Shown piece after piece: positions 15,316-24,577 of a DNA stretch of 64,000 nt. The notes below the pieces were generated by a model, which was not told the origin of the DNA, ran no database searches, and worked only from the letters and a program-made list of their open reading frames with translations. The stretch comes from an uncultured Roseovarius sp. (lineage in GTDB: Bacteria; Pseudomonadota; Alphaproteobacteria; Rhodobacterales; Rhodobacteraceae): assembly GCA_947497295.1 (NCBI GenBank), contig CANMFU010000006.1, positions 1-64,000 of the forward strand, read 5' to 3'. Position 1 is the first letter of the stretch, and each line of letters opens with the position of its first letter. Made by a program: the position numbers and the translations under genes.

Positions 15316-16098
15316 ATGATCGCTGTTGAAAATCTCCACAAGCATTTTGGCGGATTTCATGCCGTTGACGGCGCCAGTCTGTCCTTTGAGGAAGGTGCGA
15401 TCACTGGATTGATCGGGCCGAATGGTGCGGGAAAAACGACGCTGTTCAACGTGATCGCCGGCGTTCACCGGCCGACATCGGGCCGCGTCACTATGGGCGG
15501 CGAAGACATCACCGGCCTTGCGCCGCACGATCTGTTTCACAAGGGCGTGCTGCGCACTTTTCAGATTGCCCACGAATTTCACTCGATGACGTGCCGCGAG
15601 AACTTGATGATGGTGCCCGGAGGGCAATCGGGCGAGCGACTGTGGAACACATGGTTCGGGCGTCGGCGCATCGCGGATGAAGAGCGCGCGCTGCGGGCCA
15701 AGGCGGACGAGGTTCTGGAGTTTCTGACGATTCAGCATCTGGCCGATCAGAAGGCAGGGCAGATTTCCGGTGGGCAGAAAAAGTTGCTGGAACTGGGCCG
15801 CACAATGATGGTCGATGCGCGCATCGTGTTTCTGGACGAGGTGGGTGCGGGCGTGAACCGCACCCTTCTGAACGTCATCGGCGACGCGATCCTGCGCCTG
15901 AATGCCGAACGCGGCTATACCTTTGTCGTGATCGAGCATGACATGGATTTCATCGGTCGGCTGTGTGGCCCGGTGATCTGCATGGCGGAGGGGCGTGTCC
16001 TGGCGACCGGCAGTCTGGCCGAGATCAAGGCCAATGAGCAGGTGATCGAGGCGTATCTGGGCACCGGCCTCAAGAACCGCGACAAGGTGAGCGCGTGA
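15316..16098 (+). CDS. livG: branched-chain-type ABC transporter ATPase LivG (system 1)
   Basis: One of two ATPases of importer 1. The 260 residues show Walker A GPNGAGKT, the Q loop, signature ISGGQKKLLELGR, Walker B IVFLDEVGAGVN and the H loop VIEHDMDFI, plus the LivG-type end VIEAYLG. Walker B is followed by Val instead of the usual Pro. The ATG at 15316 has GAGAGGC in front; the frame could extend to 15271 without homology. A repeat element with a 12-bp hairpin separates it from the next ATPase gene. Confidence 0.93.
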   Translation: MIAVENLHKHFGGFHAVDGASLSFEEGAITGLIGPNGAGKTTLFNVIAGVHRPTSGRVTMGGEDITGLAPHDLFHKGVLRTFQIAHEFHSMTCRENLMMVPGGQSGERLWNTWFGRRRIADEERALRAKADEVLEFLTIQHLADQKAGQISGGQKKLLELGRTMMVDARIVFLDEVGAGVNRTLLNVIGDAILRLNAERGYTFVVIEHDMDFIGRLCGPVICMAEGRVLATGSLAEIKANEQVIEAYLGTGLKNRDKVSA

Positions 16099-16124
16099 GG
16101 CGTGCCGATTGCTGCGGCAGGCTT

Positions 16125-16198
16125 GGGGGCGCTGCCCTCTGCGTTGAATTTCAGGAGAAATTCAACGCTCCCCCGGGATATTTGGAGCAAGAAGAAAC
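16125..16198 (+). repeat. intergenic hairpin-tail element, copy 3 (class A), between livG and livF
   Basis: The parts in order: a small GGGGGC/GCCCTC hairpin (16125-16139), a perfect 12-bp stem GCGTTGAATTTC/GAAATTCAACGC with AGGA loop (16141-16168), then the tail CCCCCGGGATATTTGGAGCA and AGAAGAAAC that runs directly into the livF ATG at 16199. It has the same plan as 46239-46312 with different stem bases. The tail's GGAG lies 11 bases before the ATG and may serve as ribosome site. Confidence 0.85.
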
Positions 16199-17023
16199 AT
16201 GAGCAGCGATCCCTACGGTGACCGGGGCAACAAGGATGTTTCCATTGCCAATCCCCGTGGCACCGGCAGCGCGGCGTCTATGCAAGGTGGCGGCACAGCG
16301 TCGTTGGCGCCCGGCGGCCCGTTTCTGATTGGGGAGAGCATGACCGGCGGCTATGGCAAAGGCCCTGACATTCTGCATGATTGCACGATTTCCGTCGATA
16401 AGGGCGAGATCGCTGTCATCGTCGGGCCGAACGGCGCGGGTAAGTCTACCGCGATGAAGGCCGTCTTTGGCATGCTGGATCTGCGCGCGGGTCATGTGCG
16501 CCTGAACGGCGAGGATATCACCGCGCTGTCGCCGCAGGACCGGGTGGCCAAGGGCATGGGGTTCGTTCCGCAGACGAACAACATCTTTGCCTCTATGACG
16601 GTGCAGGAAAATCTGGAGATGGGCGCTTTTATCCGGACCGATGATTATTCCGGCACGATGGAGCAAATTTACGATCTGTTCCCGATCCTGCGCGACAAGC
16701 GGTATCAGGCGGCAGGCGAGCTTTCGGGCGGGCAGCGCCAGCAGGTGGCGGTGGGCCGCGCGTTGATGACGCAGCCCAAGGTGCTGATGCTGGACGAGCC
16801 GACCGCCGGCGTCAGCCCCATCGTCATGGACGAGCTGTTTGATCGCATCATCGACGTGGCGCGCACCGGCATCCCCATTCTGATGGTCGAACAAAACGCC
16901 CGGCAGGCGCTGGAGATTGCCGACAAGGGCTATGTTCTGGTGCAGGGGGCCAACGCCTACTCCGGCACCGGCAAGGACCTGTTGGCGGACGAGGACGTGC
17001 GCAAGAGTTTCCTTGGGGGATGA
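16199..17023 (+). CDS. livF: branched-chain-type ABC transporter ATPase LivF (system 1), with N-terminal extension
   Basis: This is the second ATPase of importer 1. The ATPase domain begins near residue 45: Walker A GPNGAGKS (76-83), signature ELSGGQRQQVAVGRAL, Walker B VLMLDEPTAGVSP and H-loop region LMVEQNA. In front is a Gly/Ser/Ala-rich stretch of about 40 residues that LivF proteins normally lack (usual length 235). An internal ATG at 16339 (MTGGYGKG) would give a standard-length protein, but the repeat-derived GGAG and spacing favour the ATG at 16199. It is followed by livH after 52 bases. Confidence 0.9.
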   Translation: MSSDPYGDRGNKDVSIANPRGTGSAASMQGGGTASLAPGGPFLIGESMTGGYGKGPDILHDCTISVDKGEIAVIVGPNGAGKSTAMKAVFGMLDLRAGHVRLNGEDITALSPQDRVAKGMGFVPQTNNIFASMTVQENLEMGAFIRTDDYSGTMEQIYDLFPILRDKRYQAAGELSGGQRQQVAVGRALMTQPKVLMLDEPTAGVSPIVMDELFDRIIDVARTGIPILMVEQNARQALEIADKGYVLVQGANAYSGTGKDLLADEDVRKSFLGG

Positions 17024-17075
17024 TGATGCGACACCCTTTTACAGTTACCTGTCACGGCAGCGGAGCGACTGACTG

Positions 17076-18086
17076 ATGGATTTTCTAAACGCGATCGTCG
17101 CGCTTGCAAATTATGTGCTGGTCCCCGGTATCGCTTATGGCAGCCAATTGGCGCTGGGTGCGCTGGGCGTGACGCTGATTTACGGAATCCTGCGGTTTTC
17201 CAACTTTGCCCATGGCGACACCATGGCTTTCGGGGCGATGGTGACAGTGCTGTTAACTTGGTGGTTTCAATCCATGGGCGTCAGTCTGGGACCGCTTCCG
17301 ACTGCGCTTTTGGCGTTGCCGTTCGGAGTCCTTGGGTGTGTCTTTATGCTGTTGGCCACAGACCGCGCCGTCTATCGTTTTTACCGCGAGAAAAAAGCGA
17401 AGCCGGTGATCCTGGTAATTGTGTCAATGGGCGTGATGTTCATCATGAACGGGATCGTCCGCTTTATCGTCGGGCCTGACGATCAGCAGTTTCTGGATGG
17501 CGAACGTTTCCTGATTTCCGCCCGCACTTTCAAGGAGATGACCGGGCTGAACGAGGGGTTGGCGATCAAATCGACTCAAGCGATCACGCTGGTGACGGCT
17601 ATTGTGGTGGTGGCGCTGCTGTTCTGGTTTCTGAACCGCACCCGTGCCGGTAAATCCATGCGCGCCTATTCCGATAACGAAGATCTGGCGTTGCTGTCGG
17701 GGGTCAATCCAGAGCGTGTGGTGATGCTGACCTGGATCATTGTCGCGGCGCTGGCGACCATTGCCGGGGTGCTGTATGGGCTGGATAAATCGTTCAAACC
17801 TTTCACGTATTTTCAACTTCTTTTGCCAATCTTTGCCAGTGCCATCGTCGGCGGGCTGGGCAACCCGCTGGGCGCCATCGCGGGTGGGTTTGTGATCGCG
17901 TTTTCTGAGGTGACGATTACCTATGCGTGGAAAAAGGTGCTGGGCTACCTGATGCCGGACAATCTGGCGCCGGACGGTCTGGTGCAGTTGCTAAGCACCG
18001 ACTATAAATTCGCAGTCAGTTTCGTTATCCTGCTGATCGTGCTGCTGTTCAAGCCAACGGGATTGTTCAAGGGGCAGTCGGTATGA
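17076..18086 (+). CDS. livH: branched-chain-type ABC transporter permease LivH (system 1)
   Basis: A 336-residue inner-membrane permease with about eight hydrophobic segments. The LivH start GSQLALGALGVTLIYGILRFSNFAHGD and the ATPase-contact loop NRTRAGKSMRAYSDNEDLALLSGVNP are present, and it ends with LLFKPTGLFKG, the usual family tail. The stop overlaps the livM start (ATGA). Confidence 0.95.
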   Translation: MDFLNAIVALANYVLVPGIAYGSQLALGALGVTLIYGILRFSNFAHGDTMAFGAMVTVLLTWWFQSMGVSLGPLPTALLALPFGVLGCVFMLLATDRAVYRFYREKKAKPVILVIVSMGVMFIMNGIVRFIVGPDDQQFLDGERFLISARTFKEMTGLNEGLAIKSTQAITLVTAIVVVALLFWFLNRTRAGKSMRAYSDNEDLALLSGVNPERVVMLTWIIVAALATIAGVLYGLDKSFKPFTYFQLLLPIFASAIVGGLGNPLGAIAGGFVIAFSEVTITYAWKKVLGYLMPDNLAPDGLVQLLSTDYKFAVSFVILLIVLLFKPTGLFKGQSV

Positions 18087-19387
18087 ACGCCATGGTAAAA
18101 AACGTCGGCCTGTTCGCCATAGTGGGCGTGTTGATCCTGCTGACCGGGTTTCTGCAAAGCTGGAACGCCGCTGTGCTGATCCTCAACATGGGGCTGATTT
18201 CGGCCATTATGGCGCTGGGGGTCAATCTGCAATGGGGCTTTGCGGGGCTGTTCAATATCGGGGTGATGGGCTTTGTCGCGCTGGGCGGACTGGCGACGGT
18301 TCTGGTGTCGATGCCGCCCACTGAAGGGGCGTTTGCCGCTGGCGGCGTGCGCGTCGTGCTGGCGTTGGTGCTGGGGGCGGCGACCATAACCGCCGCTGTG
18401 CTGATCCACGGCGCGATGCAAAAAGGCTGGCTGCGTACCGCCGCGATGATCGTGCTGCTGGTGGTCGGGTTCTTCGTCTACCGCGCGGTGCTGGACCCGG
18501 GCGTCGCCGCCATCGAGGCGATTGATCCCGCTGCGACCGGGTATCTCGGCGGGTTGGGTCTGCCGGTTCTTATTGCGTGGCCGGTGGGTGGCCTCTTTGC
18601 GGCCGGTGCGGCATGGCTGATTGGCAAGACGGCACTGGGGCTCCGCTCGGACTATCTGGCGATTGCGACGCTGGGCATTGCCGAAATTATCATCGCTGTC
18701 ATGAAGAACGAGGATTGGCTGTCGCGCGGCGTCAAGAACGTGATCGGCATCCCGCGTCCGGTGCCGTATGAGATCGACCTTCAGGGCGATCCGGGGTTTG
18801 TGGAACGTGCGGCCGGGCTGGGTCTGGATCCGGTCATGGCCTCGACGCTATACGTTAAATTATTGTATGCGGGCCTTTTTTTGACGGTTCTCGTGTTACT
18901 GCTTTGGATGGCCCAAAGGGCGCTGGCCAGCCCATGGGGCCGCATGCTGCGTGCGATCCGCGATAACGAGGTCGCCGCCGAAGCCATGGGCAAGGATGTC
19001 AAGCGGCGGCATTTGCAGGTGTTCATTCTGGGCAGTGCAATCTGCGGCATTGCGGGCGCGATGATGACCACACTGGACAGCCAGTTGACACCCAGCAGTT
19101 ACCAGCCGCTGCGATTTACCTTCTTGGTCTGGGTAATGGTCATCGTCGGCGGATCAGGCAACAATTTCGGCGCCGTGCTGGGTGGTTTCCTGATCTGGTT
19201 CCTTTGGGTGCAGGTTGAGCCGATGGGCAGGCTGCTGATGGATGTGATCACCGCCGGTATGACAGACGGCTATTGGCTGAAGGTGCATCTGTTGGAATCG
19301 GCGGCGCACATGCGCCTGTTCACGATGGGCCTGGTCCTGCTGCTGGTGCTGCGGTTCAATCCGCGGGGATTGATCCCGGAGAAGTAG
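18083..19387 (+). CDS. livM: branched-chain-type ABC transporter permease LivM (system 1)
   Basis: A 434-residue inner-membrane permease, longer than the common 300-330 residues because of an insertion of about 90 residues (roughly 70-160) holding two extra hydrophobic segments before LRSDYLAIATLGIAEI. The contact loop SPWGRMLRAIRDNEVAAEAMGKDV and the tail LVLRFNPRGLIPEK are typical. The start overlaps the livH stop. It is the last gene of importer 1. Confidence 0.94.
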   Translation: MNAMVKNVGLFAIVGVLILLTGFLQSWNAAVLILNMGLISAIMALGVNLQWGFAGLFNIGVMGFVALGGLATVLVSMPPTEGAFAAGGVRVVLALVLGAATITAAVLIHGAMQKGWLRTAAMIVLLVVGFFVYRAVLDPGVAAIEAIDPAATGYLGGLGLPVLIAWPVGGLFAAGAAWLIGKTALGLRSDYLAIATLGIAEIIIAVMKNEDWLSRGVKNVIGIPRPVPYEIDLQGDPGFVERAAGLGLDPVMASTLYVKLLYAGLFLTVLVLLLWMAQRALASPWGRMLRAIRDNEVAAEAMGKDVKRRHLQVFILGSAICGIAGAMMTTLDSQLTPSSYQPLRFTFLVWVMVIVGGSGNNFGAVLGGFLIWFLWVQVEPMGRLLMDVITAGMTDGYWLKVHLLESAAHMRLFTMGLVLLLVLRFNPRGLIPEK

Positions 19388-19598
19388 GGGCTGGGGCAGG
19401 CACAGCAAAGGCCGGATCGATTACGCGACGACCGCCCTGCGAACATGGCGAGGGGTCGTCTCTATGTCGGTTGTGCGGACAAAGTAAGCTTTCGCTGCGG
19501 CTGCGCCAATGACCGCTTTCGAGCGCTTCCCCGAAAGAGGTGGTTCTTGAGGAATTTTTCATGCATAAATAAGGGGGGCAAATTGACAAAGGCGTAAC
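19388..19598. other. atypical spacer upstream of the orphan membrane gene
   Basis: This 211-base stretch changes from high GC to AT-rich towards 19560. It contains CAATGACCGCTTTCGAGC (about 19508-19525); a similar motif in inverted orientation occurs at about 20478-20494 on the other side of the orphan gene. No gene is recognised. Confidence 0.4.
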
Positions 19599-20306
19599 TT
19601 GTCAGAACAACAATCTTTTCGTAAAAGTGAGAGACCCAGAAACGACCTACTGGGTGATGGGGTTTATGCACTTGGCGTTTTGACGGGCGTGTTGATCAGC
19701 CTATCACTGTATTTGGGCATTCAAGTTTTTTCATCACTGCTGTCCCGAGACGAGTTGATAGACATCTTGCCATCGGTGACAGCCTTCTTAGTGGCCTTGG
19801 TATCGCTACAGATTTCATTTCGCGCGCTGACAGAACAACGGCGGATGAGGCAAGCTGGTGTTGACCCTGTTCTAATTGCCCATTTAGCGAAGGACGAGAT
19901 GTACCCTTTAGTATTGTCTCTGAATATCTCCAACGTCGGCGCTGGCGCGGCTATCAATGTTAAAGCGCAATTGGAGGGAAACATTCCGGCAGGGCGGTCA
20001 GACTTTTTGGATAGGATACGTACATCTGATTTCTTCAACAATCGGCGACCACTAGCAGCTATTCTCCAGAACCAAACAGTCCCCCACTGGATGGGAACAG
20101 GGCCTGACCTTTTTGGAAGTGACGCTCCTATTGCCCCTTTTTCAATATCTCTCACCTATGAAGACATTGAAGGCTCTAAGTATTATTCTACTCACGAACT
20201 TAACATCTTAGAGTTTGAAAACGCCAACGCCAATGAACCGGCTGACACTAAGATATTTCGAGAGCTGGAAAAAATTCGAAAGTTGCTGGAAAAGCGCCGG
20301 AAGTAG
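19599..20306 (+). CDS. membrane-anchored protein of unknown function, AT-rich
   Basis: I do not recognise this 235-residue protein. Residues about 23-47 and 54-76 form two hydrophobic segments (ALGVLTGVLISLSLYLGIQVF and ILPSVTAFLVALVSLQISF), followed by a soluble domain with LSLNISNVGAGAAINVKAQL, a phrase typical of beta-sandwich domains in uncharacterised membrane proteins, and a charged helical end (KIFRELEKIRKLLEKRRK). The start is TTG at 19599 with AAAGG seven bases before it. Base composition is visibly poorer in GC than the neighbours, and it stands alone between two transporter operons, which suggests horizontal acquisition. Confidence 0.75.
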   Translation: MSEQQSFRKSERPRNDLLGDGVYALGVLTGVLISLSLYLGIQVFSSLLSRDELIDILPSVTAFLVALVSLQISFRALTEQRRMRQAGVDPVLIAHLAKDEMYPLVLSLNISNVGAGAAINVKAQLEGNIPAGRSDFLDRIRTSDFFNNRRPLAAILQNQTVPHWMGTGPDLFGSDAPIAPFSISLTYEDIEGSKYYSTHELNILEFENANANEPADTKIFRELEKIRKLLEKRRK

Positions 20307-20507
20307 TTACTTAGAGGTAATCGAGCGTCATAAGAAGGCTGGTTTTCCACATCCATAAGACACCTGTGTTAATTATCCTTCACCCCCCGTTCAGCGTCCA
20401 CCAAGGTGTTGGTCAGCTGTTGAATTCGCCGCTGCTAGCAGACATCAGAGCCAGAGGCAGCATTGGTCAACCTGGGCTCGGAGCGGTCATTGCGACAGCA
20501 GCCAAGA

Positions 20508-20527
20508 CCCCGCCGTTTCCGGCGAGG
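20508..20527 (-). terminator. GNRA-type hairpin downstream of the amino acid ABC ATPase gene
   Basis: On the minus strand CCTCGCCG-GAAA-CGGCGGGG forms an 8-bp stem (one T-G pair) with a GAAA tetraloop, 27 bases past the ATPase stop. No T run follows, so it may be a 3'-end stabiliser or a weak terminator. Confidence 0.5.
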
Positions 20528-20554
20528 CCCTTTCTCTATTGTCCAGCCCGGCTC

Positions 20555-21331
20555 TCAGTGCGTCAGAACCCGCGCGAGGAAGCTTTGCGTGCGCTCGTTC
20601 TGCGGATCATCGAACACCGCCTCAGGTTTGCCCTGCTCAACGATCTCGCCCTTGTGGATATAGATCACGCGGTCGGCGACCTCGCGCGCAAAATTCATCT
20701 CGTGCGTGACGATCACCATGGTCATGCCTTCGCGGGCCAGCTCGCGCATGGCGTCCAGTACTTCACCGATCATCTCGGGGTCCAGCGCCGATGTCGGCTC
20801 GTCGAACAGCATCAGGCGCGGCTCCATCGCCAAGGCGCGGGCCAGCGCCACGCGCTGTTGCTGGCCGCCAGAGAGCTGCGAGGGATGCTTGTCGGCTTGA
20901 TCCAGAATGCCCACGCGCTCCAGCAGGCGGCGTGCGGTTTGGCGCGCCTCATCCCGGCTGGCGCCGCGTACCTTCATCGGGGCCAGCGTGACGTTGTCCA
21001 GAACGGTCATGTGCGGGAACAGGTTGAACTGCTGGAACACCATTCCGACCTCGGTGCGGATCTGTTGCAGCGCCTTGGATGCCTTGCCGTGCGGCAGCAG
21101 CACCTTGCCATCCACATCAAGGCTGCCGGACTGGAATTCCTCCAGCCCGTTGATGCAGCGGATCAGCGTCGATTTGCCCGACCCGCTGGCGCCGATGATC
21201 ACGACCACCTCGCCGGGGGTGACCTCCAGATCGACGTCCTTCAGGACGTGCAGGGTGCCGAAATGCTTGTTCAGCTTTTCCATTTTTACGATGGGGTTGT
21301 CGCTGGTTTTCTGCATGTTATCGCTCTTCAT
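20555..21331 (-). CDS. polar amino acid ABC transporter ATPase
   Basis: The ATPase of a GlnQ/AapP/HisP-type importer, 258 residues. Walker [11 protein letters not shown] loop [16 protein letters not shown], signature [15 protein letters not shown], Walker [15 protein letters not shown] and the H loop [27 protein letters not shown] are all present, and this last stretch is diagnostic of the amino acid class. The start at 21331 overlaps the permease stop (ATGA). Order on the minus strand is receptor, permease, ATPase. Confidence 0.96.
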   Translation of the reverse strand: MKSDNMQKTSDNPIVKMEKLNKHFGTLHVLKDVDLEVTPGEVVVIIGASGSGKSTLIRCINGLEEFQSGSLDVDGKVLLPHGKASKALQQIRTEVGMVFQQFNLFPHMTVLDNVTLAPMKVRGASRDEARQTARRLLERVGILDQADKHPSQLSGGQQQRVALARALAMEPRLMLFDEPTSALDPEMIGEVLDAMRELAREGMTMVIVTHEMNFAREVADRVIYIHKGEIVEQGKPEAVFDDPQNERTQSFLARVLTH

Positions 21332-21996
21332 TGTCCAACCAGCCCCTTGCGTTCCAGCAGGCGCAGCAGCACCGACAGGGTCAGTGTGATCGCCAGATAC
21401 ATCAGCGCGACCATCAGGTAGACCTCAAGCGCGTTGAAGGTCGTGGCGATGTAAATCTGCCCCTGACGGACCAGTTCACCGACGCCGATAACGGCAAACA
21501 GCGACGTGTCCTTGATGCTGATGATGGCCTGATTGCCCAGTGCGGGGATCATCCGGCGAAACCCTTGGGGCCAGATGATGTAGCGAAACGTCTGGGTGCG
21601 CGTCAGGCCCAGCGACACCCCCGCCTCGCGCTGGCCGCGTTCGATGGATTGCACGCCGCCGCGCACCACCTCGGAAATATAGGCACCCGAGTTGACGGCA
21701 ATGGCCGCGATCCCGGCCGTCAACGCGTCGATCGGTCCGCCGATCAACTGCGGCAGGCCGTAGAAAATGAACAGCACCTGCACCAGAACGGGCGTGCCGC
21801 GAAACACCTCGATATAGGCGATGGCTGGTACGCGCAGCCATGCGGTGGGGCTGATGCGCATAAGGCCGAATATAATCCCGATCAGGAACCCGATAGCGAG
21901 GCCGCCGAACGAGATCATTAGCGTATAGGGCACGCCTTTGAGCAGATAGGGAATGGAGGCGAAAGCTGCCTGCCAGTCAAATTGAAATGAATTCAC
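21328..21996 (-). CDS. polar amino acid ABC transporter permease
   Basis: A 222-residue inner-membrane permease of the HisM/GlnP class with five hydrophobic segments. The ATPase-contact loop is [37 protein letters not shown], read here in pieces: [15 protein letters not shown] and [20 protein letters not shown] single permease gene is present, so it should act as a homodimer. An attenuating hairpin separates it from the receptor gene. Confidence 0.95.
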   Translation of the reverse strand: MNSFQFDWQAAFASIPYLLKGVPYTLMISFGGLAIGFLIGIIFGLMRISPTAWLRVPAIAYIEVFRGTPVLVQVLFIFYGLPQLIGGPIDALTAGIAAIAVNSGAYISEVVRGGVQSIERGQREAGVSLGLTRTQTFRYIIWPQGFRRMIPALGNQAIISIKDTSLFAVIGVGELVRQGQIYIATTFNALEVYLMVALMYLAITLTLSVLLRLLERKGLVGQ

Positions 21997-22036
21997 AAGT
22001 CAGGCTCCGGTGGGGAAATATCCGTTGACGTGAAAA

Positions 22037-22064
22037 CCTCCCCGAAGATGCATCCTCGGGGAGG
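22037..22064 (-). terminator. attenuating hairpin between receptor and permease genes
   Basis: CCTCCCCGA (22037-22045) and TCGGGGAGG (22056-22064) form a perfect 9-bp stem; on the minus strand TTTTCACG follows. Such partial terminators keep receptor transcripts in excess. Confidence 0.7.
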
Positions 22065-22112
22065 CAGGGCCGCGTGTTATGCGGCCATGATCGCAATGCC
22101 CGTAGGCAAGGC

Positions 22113-22871
22113 TTATTCTTCAGCTTTGCCGAACCACTTGGCGTGGATTTCGTCATAGGTGCCGTCTTCGCGCATGGAGGCCAGCGCCTCGTTCACGGCG
22201 TCGACACGGTCGCTGCCCTTGGGAAAGGCGATGCCGTACTGCTGGCCTTCATAGAGCGGGCCGACAACCTTGACCCGGCCTTCGCCGCGTGTCTGCGAGA
22301 AGTAGCCGACGTTTGGCGCGTCATAAAACACCGCGTCAACGCTACCACCGACCAGCGCCATATACATGTCGGCCGAGCCGGGGTAGGGCGTGATCGTGGC
22401 GTCGCTGCCGAACTTTTCGGTCAGGAAATCAAAGCTGGTCGAGCCGATCTTGGTGCCGATTTTCAGCCCGGCCAGATCTTCGACGGCTTTGACGTCGGTG
22501 TTGTCCGTGCCAACCAGCAGCTGAAGGCCGCTGTCATAATAGGGCTCGGAAAAATCGACGACTTCGCGGCGCTCGTCCGTGATGGTCATGCCGGCGATGG
22601 CGATATCCACGTTGCCGGTTTGCAGGGCGGGGATGATGCCGTTGAAGTCCATCGTGTTGATATTAGGCGTAAACCCGGCGCGATTGCCAATCTCGCGGAT
22701 GATGTCCATGTCAAAGCCGACCATTTCGCCGGATTCCTGATCCATCATCTCGAACGGAACAAAGCTGGGGTCGGTGGCAACGCGCACGTCGTCTGCATGC
22801 GCCATGGCGCCCATTGCCATTGCGGCGCTTGCCACGCTGGCCAGTGCCATTTTTTTAAAGCTGAATTTCAT
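22113..22871 (-). CDS. polar amino acid ABC transporter substrate-binding protein
   Basis: A periplasmic receptor of family 3 (SBP_bac_3), 252 residues. The signal peptide is [26 protein letters not shown]. The fold shows [61 protein letters not shown] and [14 protein letters not shown] sequence (here [12 protein letters not shown]), which fit receptors for glutamine and other polar amino acids. The exact ligand cannot be read from the sequence. I take the ATG at 22871, preceded by GGAAAGGGAGAG. It is the first gene of the importer operon. Confidence 0.95.
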   Translation of the reverse strand: MKFSFKKMALASVASAAMAMGAMAHADDVRVATDPSFVPFEMMDQESGEMVGFDMDIIREIGNRAGFTPNINTMDFNGIIPALQTGNVDIAIAGMTITDERREVVDFSEPYYDSGLQLLVGTDNTDVKAVEDLAGLKIGTKIGSTSFDFLTEKFGSDATITPYPGSADMYMALVGGSVDAVFYDAPNVGYFSQTRGEGRVKVVGPLYEGQQYGIAFPKGSDRVDAVNEALASMREDGTYDEIHAKWFGKAEE

Positions 22872-23176
22872 GTCTCTCTCCCTTTCCAAGGTATTGGCGA
22901 GGTCTTAGGTACAGACGGCCCGGACCATGACGAAGCGGCCGGAGGGCGTCAAGCCGAAAGCCCGCGCAGAATATCGCGCGATTTTTGCAGATATGCGCAG
23001 GGTTACAACCGTTATTTGCGCCCAACAGTTCCGGTGCAGCCCTGTTTGGATGCAAAGGCGGGCGAAAGCCGTGCCGCGAGCCGTCCATGACGTTGATGGC
23101 GTATCAGTCGGAACCAATGTCAAACGGCGGTGCGGTCCGTCAGGCGCGCTGCGCCGCGGCTAAGTCCGGAATGTTC
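22872..23176. other. intergenic region upstream of the amino acid importer
   Basis: About 305 bases hold the promoter of the importer operon (minus strand) and the 3' end region of the export lipoprotein gene. A small GGCGC/GCGCC hairpin lies near 23146. No gene or clear promoter boxes are seen. Confidence 0.4.
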
Positions 23177-24310
23177 TCAGTAATTCTCGACGTTACTCAC
23201 CACACCAAAGGCCGATCCGACCAGCCCCAGCACCGTGCGGACGGATGCCACGGCCGATTCTGTTGCCATGACGGTGTCTTCTGGCTGGATCTGGAATTTA
23301 CGCGCCGCAAACAGACCATCCGCGCTGGTTATGTCAAAGGCAAACACGACCTGCGGCTTGCTGGGCCCTGACCCGTCCGGACGCAGTGCCGCGACGCCAT
23401 AATCGCGTAGCACCAGGACGCCCTTGGGGTTGGCGCGATTATCCGACAGGCCGCCAATGATCGACAATGCCTCTAACGCCGTGATGCGGTCCTGTTCAAA
23501 CTTGATCAACTGTTCACTGCCGGTCGCGCCAAAGGCGGTGAAATACCGCTGATCCTCGGTGACGACCACACTATCGCCGCCGCGCAGGGTGATGTTGTGC
23601 GCGCCATTGCCAAACAATTGATCGGCACGGATGCGGTAGGTTGAATTGCCGCGTTGAAGCTGCACCTGCGGGTTGCGCAAGGTTGGCGCAATGCCGCCGC
23701 CCTGTGCAATCAGGCTGAGGATTTTGTAATTGCGGTCCGGCAAGGGAAAACTGCCCGGTTTGGCCACGCCAGATACCAGGTTCACTGAATTGTTCTGTCC
23801 CGGCTCCAGCTCCAGTTGAACCTGCGCGGACGGCACGATTGAGCTGAGACGGTTCTGAACCTCGCGGCGGGCCTGTGCTGGGGTTTGGCCGTTAACCACC
23901 ACCTCTTCGAGGTACGGGACGAAAATCGTGCCGGCGGGCGATACGGTCAGGCCGGGCATACTGACAGATTTGCCATCAGCTTGGGTCAAAAGCGAATTGT
24001 CCTGATTGTCCCAGATCGCCAGATTAACCTTGTCTCCGGGGCGAATAATTGCGCTTTGCGGCCCGTTGGATGCTTTTGGCCAATGGAAACTGTCGTTTGT
24101 TCCAGTGCCAGGCCATGCAGCAATCGCCGCTGCATTGGCGCGGCCAACGCGGATCACCTGATAGGTCGGCGATTCTGCATTTTCCTCGTTGACGATCTCC
24201 GAGGTAATTGCGGCGCCGCGCGGCAGGCTGCAGGCGGGCACGGCAAGCAAAACGAGGCTCAGTGCGGCGAATTTTGCAATTTGCCGGGTGGATTTGATCG
24301 TCTGACCCAA
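23177..24310 (-). CDS. outer-membrane polysaccharide export lipoprotein (Wza-like)
   Basis: A 377-residue protein of the polysaccharide export (OPX) family that forms the outer-membrane channel for capsule or exopolysaccharide. The lipobox LLAVPAC is near residue 27. The export domain has IIRPGDKVNLAIWD, VSPAGTIFVPYLEEVVVNGQTPAQARREVQ in pieces, and two SLBB domains follow (for example VSGVAKPGSFPLPDRNYKILSLIAQGGG in pieces). The C-terminus lacks a clear single membrane helix apart from a weak ASVRTVLGLVGSAFGVVSNV. It is divergent from gpsA. No inner-membrane Wzc-type partner lies next to it. Confidence 0.9.
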   Translation of the reverse strand: MGQTIKSTRQIAKFAALSLVLLAVPACSLPRGAAITSEIVNEENAESPTYQVIRVGRANAAAIAAWPGTGTNDSFHWPKASNGPQSAIIRPGDKVNLAIWDNQDNSLLTQADGKSVSMPGLTVSPAGTIFVPYLEEVVVNGQTPAQARREVQNRLSSIVPSAQVQLELEPGQNNSVNLVSGVAKPGSFPLPDRNYKILSLIAQGGGIAPTLRNPQVQLQRGNSTYRIRADQLFGNGAHNITLRGGDSVVVTEDQRYFTAFGATGSEQLIKFEQDRITALEALSIIGGLSDNRANPKGVLVLRDYGVAALRPDGSGPSKPQVVFAFDITSADGLFAARKFQIQPEDTVMATESAVASVRTVLGLVGSAFGVVSNVENY

Positions 24311-24577
24311 GTCTACTTTCCTCGTACAGAAGCCGGGCGCCCGGCGCCGGTTTTGTCACATCTACCCGTTGGCCCACGGCGCCGACAACCTAAAAAGCCC
24401 TGATGCGGCCTGTGCAGCGAACCACGGACCCTATCGACCCCCCAACCTCTAGTCGCCGTGCCGGCGGGCGCTGGGCTGTCTAACCTTTGATCGCGCGCGA
24501 TTTTTACATGGCTCAGGCTGTAACCGGGCGTTACGATAGGGCGTGAACACATTACGACGGGATGGGCGAAAATCGGC

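Noticed and set aside
14002..15939. 645-codon frame on the minus strand opposite receptor gene 1 and livG
   Set aside because: Long only because of GC-rich antisense; the plus-strand genes have complete family motifs.
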